The notes: a model not told the origin generated them from the letters alone. Shown: positions 36,338 to 45,682, counted from the first letter of the stretch. The stretch: 64,000 nt of DNA from Firmicutes bacterium UBA5201 (GCA_002412775.1 DHVT01000006.1:1-64000), one strand, 5' to 3'. Translations and numbers: made by a program.

Positions 36338-37987
36338 TCAAAGCACATCCAAATACCCGCAATATCCCGACAAATTGTGCTCCACATCGTCAATCCTCAC
36401 CCTGAACGCATGGTGCCTGATGAAAAAGCCCCACAAAATACGCTCGGGCACCTTGAAATACATCGCCACCTCAGGGTACATGAGGCCGTTGAGCTGGTAC
36501 CTGGCCCTGTGTTCAATCGCCTGAAGCAATTTGACTTCGTCAAATTGAGCCATGTAATCACAAGTGATCGTAAGCGACTTCGCGTATTTCAGCGCTTTCC
36601 TCGTCGCAAGCAATAACTCCAGCAGCGTCGGAAACGTCGTCTCGCGCATAAGAGCGAAATCCAGAATGCCATTCGCATTCTTGAGATTGAACTCCAAAAT
36701 CCTCGGATCCGACTCTGTCGCAAACAACTCATAAGAACAATAACTCAACCAGTGGTCGCTGTTTTTCCAATACTCATTCGCAATAAAATAATCAAAAGCC
36801 TTGTTCACCATATCAAGCCACTTATGATTGCGATCCATACCATACATGCGCATCAGAGCAAACGCCGCCTCACCATCATAGTAAATGATGCGATTCTCTT
36901 CCTTCACAGAAAGATCCGGATAATTGTAGACATGCACAAAAGAACCGTCATCATTCTGGAAATACTCAATGCCACTGGCCAAAAGCTCAGCCACAGCAAT
37001 ATATTTATCATCCTTGAACACACTGGTGTACTTCGTAATCGCAAGAATCGCCGCCGCATTCGCACCGAGCTTGATCTCGTTGTCGCTGGAATGCTCCACC
37101 ACAAATGCCCTCTGAACGCCATCCGGCGTCTCAAGCGTCTCCACACCTTGATCCACCAAATACTTTAGAGCAAGTCCGATCGGCTTCACCAATTGCTCAT
37201 CCTTGTTCACCCCGTACGATTCAATGAGTGAATAAGTCGAGCTCGCATGCCGCAAGATATTATAATGGTCAATTGGTTTATCAAAGCAAGGGAAATAGCC
37301 ATAATGGAATTCTCCATTTGCCTTCACCTGACCGGCCAAATACCCCGAAGCATTGTCAATCACAGAAAGCACAGTATTTCGAGTCAACTCCGGCACAATC
37401 CTACGGCCATTGGAAAGCGGTTCGCTATCCAAAAGAAAACAATTCGCGCCATCATGAAAAACACTCTTGGTGCTGAACGTAAACACTTTACCGATCACCT
37501 TGTCATCAAGCATCAAATTGTGACCCGTATTCTTTTTGATATAAAAGTTGATGTTCTTCCATGCCATCACTTTCCGGCCGGAATCCTTGAGCTCATGAAT
37601 GAACACATTCGCATTGACTTCCTGCTCCATGAACGCAATATTGAAATTCGGATCAAAAGCGATCCCCTCACGCAAATAATTGGTCTTGATACCCGAAACA
37701 TAATCCAAAAACTCAGGATAAGCATGCTCGTGCACTTCCGTCACCCAGTCCAGCTTGAGTCATATCGGCACAATCCCAACACTCTTCGCCTTGATCCTAA
37801 AATGCTCCTTGGCTTCCTGCCAGCTGTCCTCCCAAGTCTGCCCCTTGCCCTTGACGACATAAGCCCTTGACTTTCCATCGGAAAATGAAAGAAACAAAAT
37901 CCGCTTCTCAGGCGAAAACTCCGCAGTTTCCTGCTCAAAAATATATTCCATTTGCTTGAACTGTTCAAATAAATCAAGTTCCATCAT
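36338..37987 (-). pseudogene. Alpha/alpha-toroid-like protein interrupted by an in-frame TGA
   Basis: The ORF from ATG 37987 (AGGGGGAATTG upstream) reaches TGA at 37762-37760 after 75 codons. The same frame then stays open for 473 further codons with coding character (LKLDWVTEVHEHAYPEF, NGEFHYGYFPCFDKP, ILRHASSTYSLIE, IRHHAFRVRIDDVEHNLSGY). The full product would be about 549 aa: an N-terminal alpha/beta region and a repeat-helix domain like (alpha/alpha)6 sugar-acting folds. A Trp codon (TGG) at the TGA is my guess for the ancestral state. It may be a recent nonsense mutation, a recoded stop, a sequencing error or two proteins (GTG 37744). Function not recognised. Confidence 0.6.
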
Positions 37988-38050
37988 TTCAATTCCCCCT
38001 TGTAGTTTTATATATACCAACTATGTGAATGATTTAAAACAATTATTAAC

Positions 38051-38075
38051 GGGGACAGGTCCAAATTGGTACATG
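38051..38075 (+). repeat. REP-like palindromic element, copy 2
   Basis: GGGGACAGGTCCAAATTGG then TACATG; lacks the ATT lead. Lies upstream of the interrupted gene, followed by a GGGCGC hairpin. Confidence 0.75.
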
Positions 38076-38135
38076 GGGCGCTCAATGCGCCAAGGAAGGT
38101 AGGAAAGGCAGGAAAACATAAGTTCAAAAATATAA

Positions 38136-38175
38136 AATAAGGGCTAATGATTTTTAAATCTCATCAGCCCTTATT
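38136..38175. terminator. Bidirectional terminator after the LPQTG gene
   Basis: 15-bp stem with one mismatch (38136-38150 with 38161-38175, core AAGGGCT/AGCCCTT) and a T-rich loop. It sits between the 3' end of the LPQTG gene and the next minus-strand unit. Confidence 0.65.
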
Positions 38176-38224
38176 AGTATTTAATTCAAATTACAATCAA
38201 TGCAAGTGGTTTAAAAGTTTTGAC

Positions 38225-38330
38225 TTTATGTTTTGACTTTCCTGCACTCCCTGCACTTCCTGGCGCTTTAAGCGCCTCCTGCACTACCTGCACTACCTGC
38301 ACTACCTGCACTACCTGCATTTCCTGCTCT
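38225..38330 (-). repeat. GCAGG-rich intergenic repeat with 9-bp tandem units
   Basis: Four perfect tandem copies of CACTACCTG (38282-38317), flanked by related CACTTCCTG/CACTCCCTG units and a GGCGCTTTAAGCGCC hairpin (38262-38276). On the minus strand it ends with CAGGAAAGTCAAAACAT. Variant of the hairpin elements elsewhere in the window. Confidence 0.75.
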
Positions 38331-38332
38331 TC

Positions 38333-39778
<1,446 letters not shown>

Positions 39779-39822
39779 AATAGTTCATCCTTTCTGTACT
39801 AATAAAATTAGAAAGGTCGGTT

Positions 39823-39868
39823 GCACTAGTGGCTCCACATATTTTAAGTGCCCAGTATACAAAATATG
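39823..39868 (-). promoter_or_regulatory. Possible structured 5' UTR of the LPQTG gene
   Basis: An 8-bp stem CATATTTT/AAAATATG (39838-39845 with 39861-39868) has a loop whose AGTGC could pair with GCACT at 39823-39827, an H-type pseudoknot. It lies 45-90 nt ahead of the start. No known riboswitch class recognised. Confidence 0.3.
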
Positions 39869-39908
39869 TTTCATAGCTCCCCTTGGTTAAATCGAAACAA
39901 ATCGATTG

Positions 39909-40148
39909 TCAGATTGCCTTTGATTTCGGTTCTTCACTCCAGCTTCTATGAGGAAGACCAACTTTCTGTGTAGCGTTATCGATCAGGTGCAGCATCTCCA
40001 GTGTGCTTCTGAAATGGATTTTCTCACCCGTCTCAAGCCATTGGATCACGCCTTGCCATGATTGGTTCTCTTGATGATAGACTGTAACTAGAAAGTTTTG
40101 TCCACCCATTGCGCTGGGAGTAGATGAAGTGTTGCTTCCTCTATTCAT
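39909..40148 (-). CDS. Small conserved protein (79 aa) of unknown function
   Basis: 79 aa, ATG with AAAGGAGG. A Ser/Asn-rich start, then FLVTVYHQENQSWQGVIQWLETGEKIHFRSTLEMLHLI, a compact beta-beta-alpha pattern that looks like a conserved short domain seen near BTAD regulators in Clostridia (recollection, not searched). It lies between the LPQTG gene and BTAD regulator 2. No membrane or catalytic signature. Confidence 0.6.
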   Translation of the reverse strand: MNRGSNTSSTPSAMGGQNFLVTVYHQENQSWQGVIQWLETGEKIHFRSTLEMLHLIDNATQKVGLPHRSWSEEPKSKAI

Positions 40149-40188
40149 TAATCAGCGCCTCCTTTATTTTGATATTATCTATATACCC

Positions 40189-40232
40189 GGTCCTGTGACA
40201 TGACAGGAACATCTCCGTTACATATGCGTTAC
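40189..40232 (-). promoter_or_regulatory. Conserved upstream sequence, copy A
   Basis: On + it reads GGTCCTGTGACATGACAGG, AACATCTC and CGTTAC in order, closely matching 42595-42637. Contains the near palindrome TCCTGT/ACAGGA. It is 41 bp upstream of the 79-aa gene; probable operator or shared promoter region. Confidence 0.45.
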
Positions 40233-40433
40233 ATATATGAAATATATACAATATTGGAATGGATACAAAGTAGGGAGGAGCAGGGAAACCAGTAAATGCA
40301 GATAGTGCAGGAAAAAACCAATATAAAAAACTTTCATAAAATTATTTTAAAAAGAAATGTTTAAACAAAATAAGGGCCGACACATCATCACAATGCATCA
40401 ACCCTTTATATTCTAAATATCAAATGTTTTGAC
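40233..40433. other. Intergenic region between the 79-aa gene and BTAD regulator 2
   Basis: AT-rich. Holds GCAGG-type repeat fragments (40275-40315), a degraded AAGGG...CCCTT hairpin (about 40372-40407) in the place where other loci have a terminator, and AGGTCGGGAAAAGAGTAGGTCAAAAC-like minus-strand sequence running into the end of the BTAD gene. Confidence 0.5.
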
Positions 40434-41594
40434 CTACTCTTTTCCCGACCTTCCTGACTTCCCTGCGCCCTCGGCGCCCCCTGCACTGAACCGTTCCCCC
40501 TCACCAAAACGCCCAAGCAACCGATCAAAAATCATCATCATCTGCTCGCGGTTCGCCCCACTTAAAAGCACCGCAAACTGCCTCTCATTCCACCGAGCGA
40601 AACAATCGCCCTTGCGCAAATGACTGAACAAATGACTCTTCATCAACTGCATCGTAGGCTCGGAATCACCATCAATCGTCAAATACCCGATGCTGTAATC
40701 CGCCCCCGACCGTTCGTGCCGCTTATGTTCCAGTTCGCAAATGGACCTGAACACATCCGGTTCACAAAAATGCGCATTGTCCACATGATCCTTGATCGAA
40801 GTAGGCGCGCTGACCGGTTCCGTCGTAAGCATATTATAAAGCTCACGCATCTCCCTTGACGGCTTCAGCCCCATCTCGCGGAAATAAAACCCCGTAATCT
40901 GCTCATAATGCAGCAGCGCATCCTTCCTCAGCCCCTTCGCCGCAAGCGCCCGCATATAATGAATGTGGAACATCTCCTCATGCACATCAATCCGAATCGC
41001 CGCCTGACAAATCCGAATAATCTCATCAAACGCATGCTTATGATTCAAAAGCTTCACCGCAACCTCCACAGCCCTGAGGTACAAACGCCTGTAATGGTTC
41101 CGCACCGAAAAAACCCAATGCTGATTGAGCAGATCCGGCAAATAATCCCCTTTATATATCGCAATCGCCATCAGATAATGCCTCAGCGCCTCACTGGAAT
41201 CAATCTCCATGCAAAGGTCGCCCTGGGCGACTTCAGCCTCGAAAATATCCGAATCCACCTTAATGGAAACCCCGGAATTCCACATGTAATAGCCACTCGC
41301 AAACAAAATAGTACAGCCATTCTCATCCGCCGACTCTTCCTTGAGAATCTGCCTCAATCTGTGCATCTGCCTTCTCAGCGTCCCTCTATAATCACTATAG
41401 GACTCCGACACCCAAAGCTGATCCGCCAGAGAATCCGGCGTAAATTTCTGGCTGCGATGAACAAGCAAAAACTTGTACAGCTCCCACAGCTTCTTCGACG
41501 AAGACGCGGACATCACGAGCGAGTCATTATTTTTGACAACATCAAATTGCCCAAGCGTTGTTATATTGTATAGTACAGAAGATTCGCCAGTCAT
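40434..41594 (-). CDS. BTAD-type transcriptional regulator with GGDEF-like C-terminus (paralog 2)
   Basis: 386 aa, same length and layout as paralog 1: wHTH with SLVMSASSSKKLWELYKFLLVH and WVSESYSD shared word for word, BTAD helices (LLHYEQITGFYFREMGLKPSREMR) and a GGDEF-like tail with LRKGDCFARWNERQFAVLLSG. The last ~15 residues (Gly/Glu/Ser-rich) are encoded by intergenic-repeat-like DNA. Probably controls the adjacent surface genes (inference). Confidence 0.8.
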   Translation of the reverse strand: MTGESSVLYNITTLGQFDVVKNNDSLVMSASSSKKLWELYKFLLVHRSQKFTPDSLADQLWVSESYSDYRGTLRRQMHRLRQILKEESADENGCTILFASGYYMWNSGVSIKVDSDIFEAEVAQGDLCMEIDSSEALRHYLMAIAIYKGDYLPDLLNQHWVFSVRNHYRRLYLRAVEVAVKLLNHKHAFDEIIRICQAAIRIDVHEEMFHIHYMRALAAKGLRKDALLHYEQITGFYFREMGLKPSREMRELYNMLTTEPVSAPTSIKDHVDNAHFCEPDVFRSICELEHKRHERSGADYSIGYLTIDGDSEPTMQLMKSHLFSHLRKGDCFARWNERQFAVLLSGANREQMMMIFDRLLGRFGEGERFSAGGAEGAGKSGRSGKE

Positions 41595-41737
41595 AATGTA
41601 ATCCTTTCAACCTTGTTTTAAGTATGTTTAATCTATACCAAAAATCATTCCATACAAACATTACAACAAAAAACGAAAACTTTTTCAACTTAACATTTTA
41701 TTAACAAAGGCGCCATAAGCTATACATAGTTCACCTA

Positions 41738-41927
41738 TATAATGAAACCATGTTAAGGCAACTTAGCACACAATAAACCCCCAAAATATTTACCCCAAAT
41801 GTAACAAAACCCCAAAAATGAATCCGAGTGGGCTCCCCCCAAATTTGCCCACTCGTTAGATTCCCCCCCTTCTTAACTTTTTTTAGGTTGAAGACTATAT
41901 CTCTCGTGAGTGTAGTCTTTATTTTTT
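41738..41927 (+). ncRNA. Candidate small RNA with C-rich loop
   Basis: A -10-like TATAAT (41738-41743) is followed by ~180 nt with no ORF, several CCCC/CCCCCC runs, a 9-bp hairpin CGAGTGGGC/GCCCACTCG (41825-41855) that shows CCCCCC in its loop, and an intrinsic terminator (41891-41919, then ATTTTTTT). No plus-strand gene lies upstream for 7 kb, so the terminator needs a local transcript. C-rich loops that pair with Shine-Dalgarno sequences are typical of Gram-positive sRNAs. The -35 is weak. Confidence 0.5.
41891..41927 (+). terminator. Orphan intrinsic terminator
   Basis: AAGACTATA/TGTAGTCTT with inner CTC/GAG pairing, then ATTTTTTT. Oriented + with only minus-strand genes upstream. Confidence 0.75.
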
Positions 41928-41928
41928 T

Positions 41929-41985
41929 GCGCCTGAAGGGCGCAGTAGTTGGTAGTTGGTGGGTAGTGGTTGGGAAGGTCAAGGG
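41929..41985 (+). repeat. Chained-hairpin element, left flank of the 42-45 kb island
   Basis: GCGCC/GGCGC hairpin (41929-41943), then AGTAGTTGGTAGTTGG and AGTGGTTGGGAAGGTCAAGGG. Inverted counterpart at 45683-45814. Confidence 0.65.
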
Positions 41986-41996
41986 ATGAAGTGCTG

Positions 41997-42024
41997 ATTG
42001 GGGACAGGTCCAAATTGGTACCTG
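41997..42024 (+). repeat. REP-like palindromic element, copy 3
   Basis: ATTGGGGACAGGTCC then AAATTGGTACCTG. The inner CAGGT-CCAA-A-TTGG-T-ACCTG is an almost perfect palindrome. Confidence 0.85.
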
Positions 42025-42100
42025 GAGTAGAACTGCTTGTTTAAGTGATCGGCGCTCCGAGGGAGCGACCGGAGGTCAAGTGATAGGATCAGGTGATGAT

Positions 42101-42143
42101 AAAACAAACGAGGTAAACCTAAAAAGTTTACCTCGTTTGTTTT
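42101..42143. terminator. Strong bidirectional terminator at the left island edge
   Basis: Perfect 18-bp stem (42101-42118 with 42126-42143; core CGAGGTAAAC) with A/T tracts on both sides. Its core CGAGGTA recurs in the terminator at 45481. Confidence 0.88.
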
Positions 42144-42146
42144 GCA

Positions 42147-42500
42147 TTAAATAGAAAGTTTATTGATCAAACCGTTGAGCAACCGACCTACGGTATGAAT
42201 GAGCCCATCAATTTCCTTATAATCTTCACTGGATATGTAGTTCAAATCCTTTGACAATAGGACTTGATATTTCACTTCTTCAAGTGATCCTCGAGCTATA
42301 TACAGAAATCGGATGAATTCTTTAGCTGAACCTCTTGCCTTACCTTCAGCAATATTGCTAGGTACCGAAACAGCAGATCTTCTGATTTGTGAAATCAAAC
42401 CAAACGTTTCTGACTTCGGAAATGTCATAGTCATTTCATAGATTTTAAGAACCATACTATGTGATTTATTAAGTACTATAAATTTGCTATCGTCAAACAA
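42147..42500 (-). CDS. Four-helix-bundle protein (23S rRNA intervening-sequence family)
   Basis: 117 aa from TTG 42500, which has GGAGGTG 5 nt upstream; the frame extends to ATG 42530 without an RBS. IYEMTMTFPKSETFGLISQIRRSAVSVPSNIAEGKARGSAKEFIRFLYIARGSLEEVKYQVLLS is the S23/IVP signature. Found in rRNA intervening sequences and as solitary genes in accessory DNA; function unknown. Confidence 0.9.
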   Translation of the reverse strand: MFDDSKFIVLNKSHSMVLKIYEMTMTFPKSETFGLISQIRRSAVSVPSNIAEGKARGSAKEFIRFLYIARGSLEEVKYQVLLSKDLNYISSEDYKEIDGLIHTVGRLLNGLINKLSI

Positions 42501-42594
42501 GAGAACACCTCCACGAAATGATTTGCACACTTACTATCATATAACAAATCAAAAAGAAAGGCACCAATAGAATGTAATAATTTCCCATTTGTTT

Positions 42595-42637
42595 GGTCTT
42601 GTGACATGTCAAAACATCTCAGTCATATCTAGGTTAC
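42595..42637 (-). promoter_or_regulatory. Conserved upstream sequence, copy B
   Basis: GGTCTTGTGACATGTCA, AACATCTC and AGGTTAC in the same order as 40189-40232. It lies about 95 bp upstream of the minus-strand four-helix gene and just before the divergent promoter at 42645. Confidence 0.45.
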
Positions 42638-42644
42638 AAAATAT

Positions 42645-42673
42645 TTGCGAAGATTAATTCAAACAAGTACAAT
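42645..42673 (+). promoter_or_regulatory. Promoter of the pRiA4b-like gene
   Basis: TTGCGA, 17-bp spacer, TACAAT (42668-42673), 43 nt before the ATG. Confidence 0.6.
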
Positions 42674-42715
42674 ATTCTTAAAAAGTCCATGTACAATTCT
42701 AGGAAGGAGCATAAA

Positions 42716-43414
42716 ATGAGCACACAAAGTAAAGGGAAATGTAATTTTTGCGAAAAAGAATATACAAAAACATCAATGCAAAAACACATATCAGCATGCA
42801 AAGAACGCAAACACAGACACGACATCATAGAAAATGATAAGAAATCTGGGTATTTTGGTCTTAGCATAACAGGAAAATACAATAAAGATTATTGGCTTTT
42901 AATTGAAGTCAAAGAAGAAGCTACTTTAAAGGATATAGACAAATTTCTCAGGGATATATGGCTTGAATGTTGTGATCATTTAAGTTCATTTAAAATCGAT
43001 GGAACCCTATACGATAGTAATCCAGCGCCGTCAATGGGATGGGGGCAACCTGTCAAAAGTATGAATTGTAAATTAAAAAGTATCACTGAAAAAGGGATGC
43101 GCTTTGATTATGAGTATGATTTTGGTTCAACAACAGCGCTGACAATCAGTGTTTTTGATTATAGAATAGGTAGTCCGAAAAAAGAGAAGCTTACGATTCT
43201 GTCAAGAAATAATCCAATTGAATATATCTGCGATGAATGTGGAGAGAAAATAGCCACATCAATTTGTCCAGTATGCATATATCAGGACAAAAGCCTTTTT
43301 TGTGATGATTGCCAGGAAAATCATGACTGTGGCGAAGAAATGTTGTTGAAAATTTGCAATTCACCACGTTTTGGAGTTTGTGGTTATGATGGAAGCACTA
43401 AATATCCTGATTGA
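42716..43414 (+). CDS. pRiA4b ORF-3-like protein with N- and C-terminal zinc-finger motifs
   Basis: 232 aa from ATG 42716 (AGGAAGGAGC upstream). N-terminal CNFCEKEYTKTSMQKHISAC (C2HC-like finger), a central pRiA4b_Orf3-type domain with FRF-like core MRFDYEYDFGSTTALTISV, and a C-terminal cysteine-rich module CDECGEKIATSICPVC...CDDCQENHDC. The domain is common in mobile and plasmid DNA; biochemical role unknown. AT-rich composition differs from the kam and surface genes. Confidence 0.78.
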   Translation: MSTQSKGKCNFCEKEYTKTSMQKHISACKERKHRHDIIENDKKSGYFGLSITGKYNKDYWLLIEVKEEATLKDIDKFLRDIWLECCDHLSSFKIDGTLYDSNPAPSMGWGQPVKSMNCKLKSITEKGMRFDYEYDFGSTTALTISVFDYRIGSPKKEKLTILSRNNPIEYICDECGEKIATSICPVCIYQDKSLFCDDCQENHDCGEEMLLKICNSPRFGVCGYDGSTKYPD

Positions 43415-43526
43415 TCAATGTCATTTAGTAAAAAGTATCATCTAAAGTACGAATCTGATTTTGTTGGGTGCTTACAGCAAATCTCTTTACTTGAGTCGCC
43501 TTAGGCCTATGGCTAAGCGCATGCCC

Positions 43527-43555
43527 TTGTTTATTCAAACTTGATGTGCTACAAT
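43527..43555 (+). promoter_or_regulatory. Promoter of the HTH-nucleotidyltransferase operon
   Basis: TTGTTT (43527-43532), 17-bp spacer, TACAAT (43550-43555). The operator palindromes start 3 nt later. Confidence 0.7.
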
Positions 43556-43557
43556 TG

Positions 43558-43614
43558 TTGTAACATCAAGTTTGGAGTAACAATTAAAATGTTACTAAAA
43601 TTAGATTGTTACAA
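43558..43614 (+). promoter_or_regulatory. Nested-palindrome operator of the HTH-nucleotidyltransferase operon
   Basis: Outer arms TTGTAACA (43558-43565) and TGTTACAA (43607-43614) are exact reverse complements. Inner arms GTAAC (43577-43581) and GTTAC (43591-43595) are also exact. Half-site spacings of 17, 14 and 17 nt make the site symmetric. It covers the predicted transcription start region, so bound protein would repress. Confidence 0.75.
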
Positions 43615-43628
43615 AGGAGGTGTCAATA

Positions 43629-44672
43629 GTGAATCTTGACTCTGCAATCCATTATGTGAAGAATAGTATGGGTATTACAGCAACGGCAATGGAATGGGAA
43701 AATGTATTAAAATTGCCTGCCTACATAAGTGTAAATTATAAATTCAGAAAAGTTCAGTTTCTTGAAAGAGAATTTATTTTATTTGAAAGAGATAATGACG
43801 AGGATGTAAATCTTGACTTAATTAGAAAACACATTTCAAAAATTAAAGAGAATAATCAATTTGATGAAGCTCTAATACTAGTGCTTGATCGAGCGAGTGA
43901 TTATTTAAGAAAACAACTGATTGAAACCAACATTTCATTTATAATTCCTGGAAAACAGATATTCATACCAGAGCTTGGCACTGCCTATAACGAGAGGCAG
44001 ATATCCAAGTTCTCAGGGAGTAAGATGGTTTCCAAAGAAAAAATGACTCCTACTGCTCAATCGCTGTTTCTTTTTTTGATGGCCACATTAGACTTTTCAT
44101 TGACCATGGAACAGATTGCACTCAATCTGAACATATCAAAAATGTCAGTTTCAAGAGGTTTTTACGAACTAAATGCTCAGGGAATTATTGTTAAAGATAG
44201 TAATAATGAAAAGTGCATATATAGATTCAAAAGAAGTAGTAAAGAAACATGGGAATATACTCAAAAGTTTCTATTTAATCCTATTATGAAAACTGTATTT
44301 GTCAGAAGAGAAACAATAAAACCTTCGCAATTTGATGAACTTACAGTTTCAGGTGAGTCGGCATTATCAAGATTAACCATGTTAGTTGGACCAGAACAAG
44401 AGGTTTATGGAATCAGCAATGAACGTTTTAAGTCTTCTTTCATTGACGTTCTGACCGTGCCCTATAAGGATGAAAACTCAGTGACAATTCAGTTGTTCAG
44501 ACATGAACTACTTTCAATGAATGGTGCACTACATCCTCTGGCAATAGCAGTAGTTCTTATGAATGAATTTGATGAAAGAGTTGCTTCAGAAATGAGGCAT
44601 ATGATTAATAAATATTTTGATGCTTGGGAGGAAGAATGGGTAAAGGATATTCGATTGAGACTAAACAAATAG
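43629..44672 (+). CDS. Winged-HTH protein, putative antitoxin/repressor of the adjacent nucleotidyltransferase
   Basis: 347 aa from GTG 43629 (AAAGGAGG at 43613-43620; the frame also allows GTG 43620, which overlaps the RBS). N-terminal ~130 residues of mixed fold ending GKQIFIPELGTAYNER, a winged helix (~140-200: MATLDFSLTMEQIALNLNISKMSVSRGFYELNAQGIIV) and a C-terminal ~130-residue domain. Overlaps the nucleotidyltransferase by 37 nt. Layout and operator recall AbiE-type (type IV) toxin-antitoxin pairs, but family identity is inferred. Confidence 0.65.
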   Translation: MNLDSAIHYVKNSMGITATAMEWENVLKLPAYISVNYKFRKVQFLEREFILFERDNDEDVNLDLIRKHISKIKENNQFDEALILVLDRASDYLRKQLIETNISFIIPGKQIFIPELGTAYNERQISKFSGSKMVSKEKMTPTAQSLFLFLMATLDFSLTMEQIALNLNISKMSVSRGFYELNAQGIIVKDSNNEKCIYRFKRSSKETWEYTQKFLFNPIMKTVFVRRETIKPSQFDELTVSGESALSRLTMLVGPEQEVYGISNERFKSSFIDVLTVPYKDENSVTIQLFRHELLSMNGALHPLAIAVVLMNEFDERVASEMRHMINKYFDAWEEEWVKDIRLRLNK

Positions 44673-45409
44673 AAACATTTAGAGAACACTTCAAGATGTA
44701 TCGTGAACAATATATTTTAATCGGTGGGAGTGCTGCAAAATTGCTTCTTGATGATGCTGGATTTGGGGCTAGAGCAACACGCGACCTCGATATAGTTTTA
44801 TGTGTCGAAGCACTTTCAAAAGAGTTTGTGATCCATTTTTGGGATTTCATCAGAACTGGTGGTTATGAGGTGTGGCGTAAAGCGAATGGAGAAAAGCGTT
44901 ACTATCGTTTTATAGAACCAAAGACATCAAATTATCCGTTCATGATAGAAATTCTTGCAAATCAGGTTAATTTTTTTGAAGATATTGATCAAGTGACAAT
45001 GCCTTTAGTAATCGACGATGAGATGCTAAGTTTGTCTGCAATAATCCTAAATCGTGAGTACTATAAGTTCTTAGTTACAAACAAGAAGGAAATGAATGGC
45101 ATTATTATTGCCGATGAACATGTAATTGTTCCACTGAAAGCTAGGGCATATTTGGATTTGACTGAAAGGCGCATTAATGGTGAAGCGATTAATAGTGATG
45201 ATATCAAAAAACATAGGAATGATATTTATAGACTTACTGCATTACTGACAAATGAACCACTTGTTGGAGTTCCTCCTATGATAAAAAAAGACATTACTGA
45301 TTTTTTAAAATCAGTCGATGACAAAAGTAACGTATTAAGACAAATCAATGCTGGTATTCAAGATATGATGATTGTGAAGTCAATCCTAAAAACCGTTTAT
45401 TGTTCATAA
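44636..45409 (+). CDS. Nucleotidyltransferase-fold protein (AbiEii-like toxin candidate)
   Basis: 257 aa from ATG 44636 (GGGAGGAAGA upstream). The pol-beta type motif is clear: LIGGSAAKLLLDD (~26-38) followed by ATRDLDIVL (metal-binding D-x-D), then FMIEILANQV as the likely third carboxylate strand, and a helical C-terminal part with VPLKARAYLDLTERR. AbiEii/MNT-type enzymes transfer nucleotides to tRNA or antitoxin. The substrate here is unknown. Confidence 0.72.
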   Translation: MGKGYSIETKQIETFREHFKMYREQYILIGGSAAKLLLDDAGFGARATRDLDIVLCVEALSKEFVIHFWDFIRTGGYEVWRKANGEKRYYRFIEPKTSNYPFMIEILANQVNFFEDIDQVTMPLVIDDEMLSLSAIILNREYYKFLVTNKKEMNGIIIADEHVIVPLKARAYLDLTERRINGEAINSDDIKKHRNDIYRLTALLTNEPLVGVPPMIKKDITDFLKSVDDKSNVLRQINAGIQDMMIVKSILKTVYCS

Positions 45410-45480
45410 CTTAATTGTGAGGGGTACCTATTTCTCACAGTTGGATAATGGTTTAATCAACAAACTACCCAGTTAATGAA
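45410..45480. other. Short intergenic stretch after the nucleotidyltransferase
   Basis: Contains TGTGAG/CTCACA (45415-45439), a weak hairpin without a T tract, then AT-rich sequence leading to the terminator. Confidence 0.5.
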
Positions 45481-45516
45481 AAAAACGAGGTACCTCACAG
45501 AAGGTATCTCGTTTTT
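45481..45516. terminator. Bidirectional terminator at the right island edge
   Basis: 15-bp stem with one G-T pair (45481-45495 with 45502-45516), core ACGAGGTACCT, and a T tract after it. Related to the 42101-42143 terminator at the other edge. Confidence 0.82.
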
Positions 45517-45595
45517 TATATCACTTGCTTATATCCCTTGACTTTCCCGGCCGCTCCCTTGGAGCGCCGATCCCTTAAACAACCTATTTCCAACC

Positions 45596-45623
45596 CAGGT
45601 ACCAATTTGCACCTGTCCCCAAT
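45596..45623 (-). repeat. REP-like palindromic element, copy 4
   Basis: On the minus strand ATTGGGGACAGGTGC then AAATTGGTACCTG. Inverted relative to copy 3 on the opposite flank of the island. Confidence 0.85.
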
Positions 45624-45682
45624 CAGCACTTTATCCTTTGACCTCCGGCCGCTCTCTGGAGCGCCGATCTTTTGACTTGATT

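Noticed and set aside
38277..38325. CRISPR-like array
   Set aside because: The 9-bp units are contiguous tandem repeats without spacers; no cas genes.
41731..41982. 83-codon minus-strand ORF in the 41.6-42.1 kb gap
   Set aside because: No RBS, low-complexity composition, crosses the sRNA hairpin and repeat element.
43498..43520. Terminator hairpin (GCCTTAGGCC / GGCTAAGC) after the pRiA4b-like gene
   Set aside because: Stem has a bulge and no T tract follows; not supportable as a terminator.
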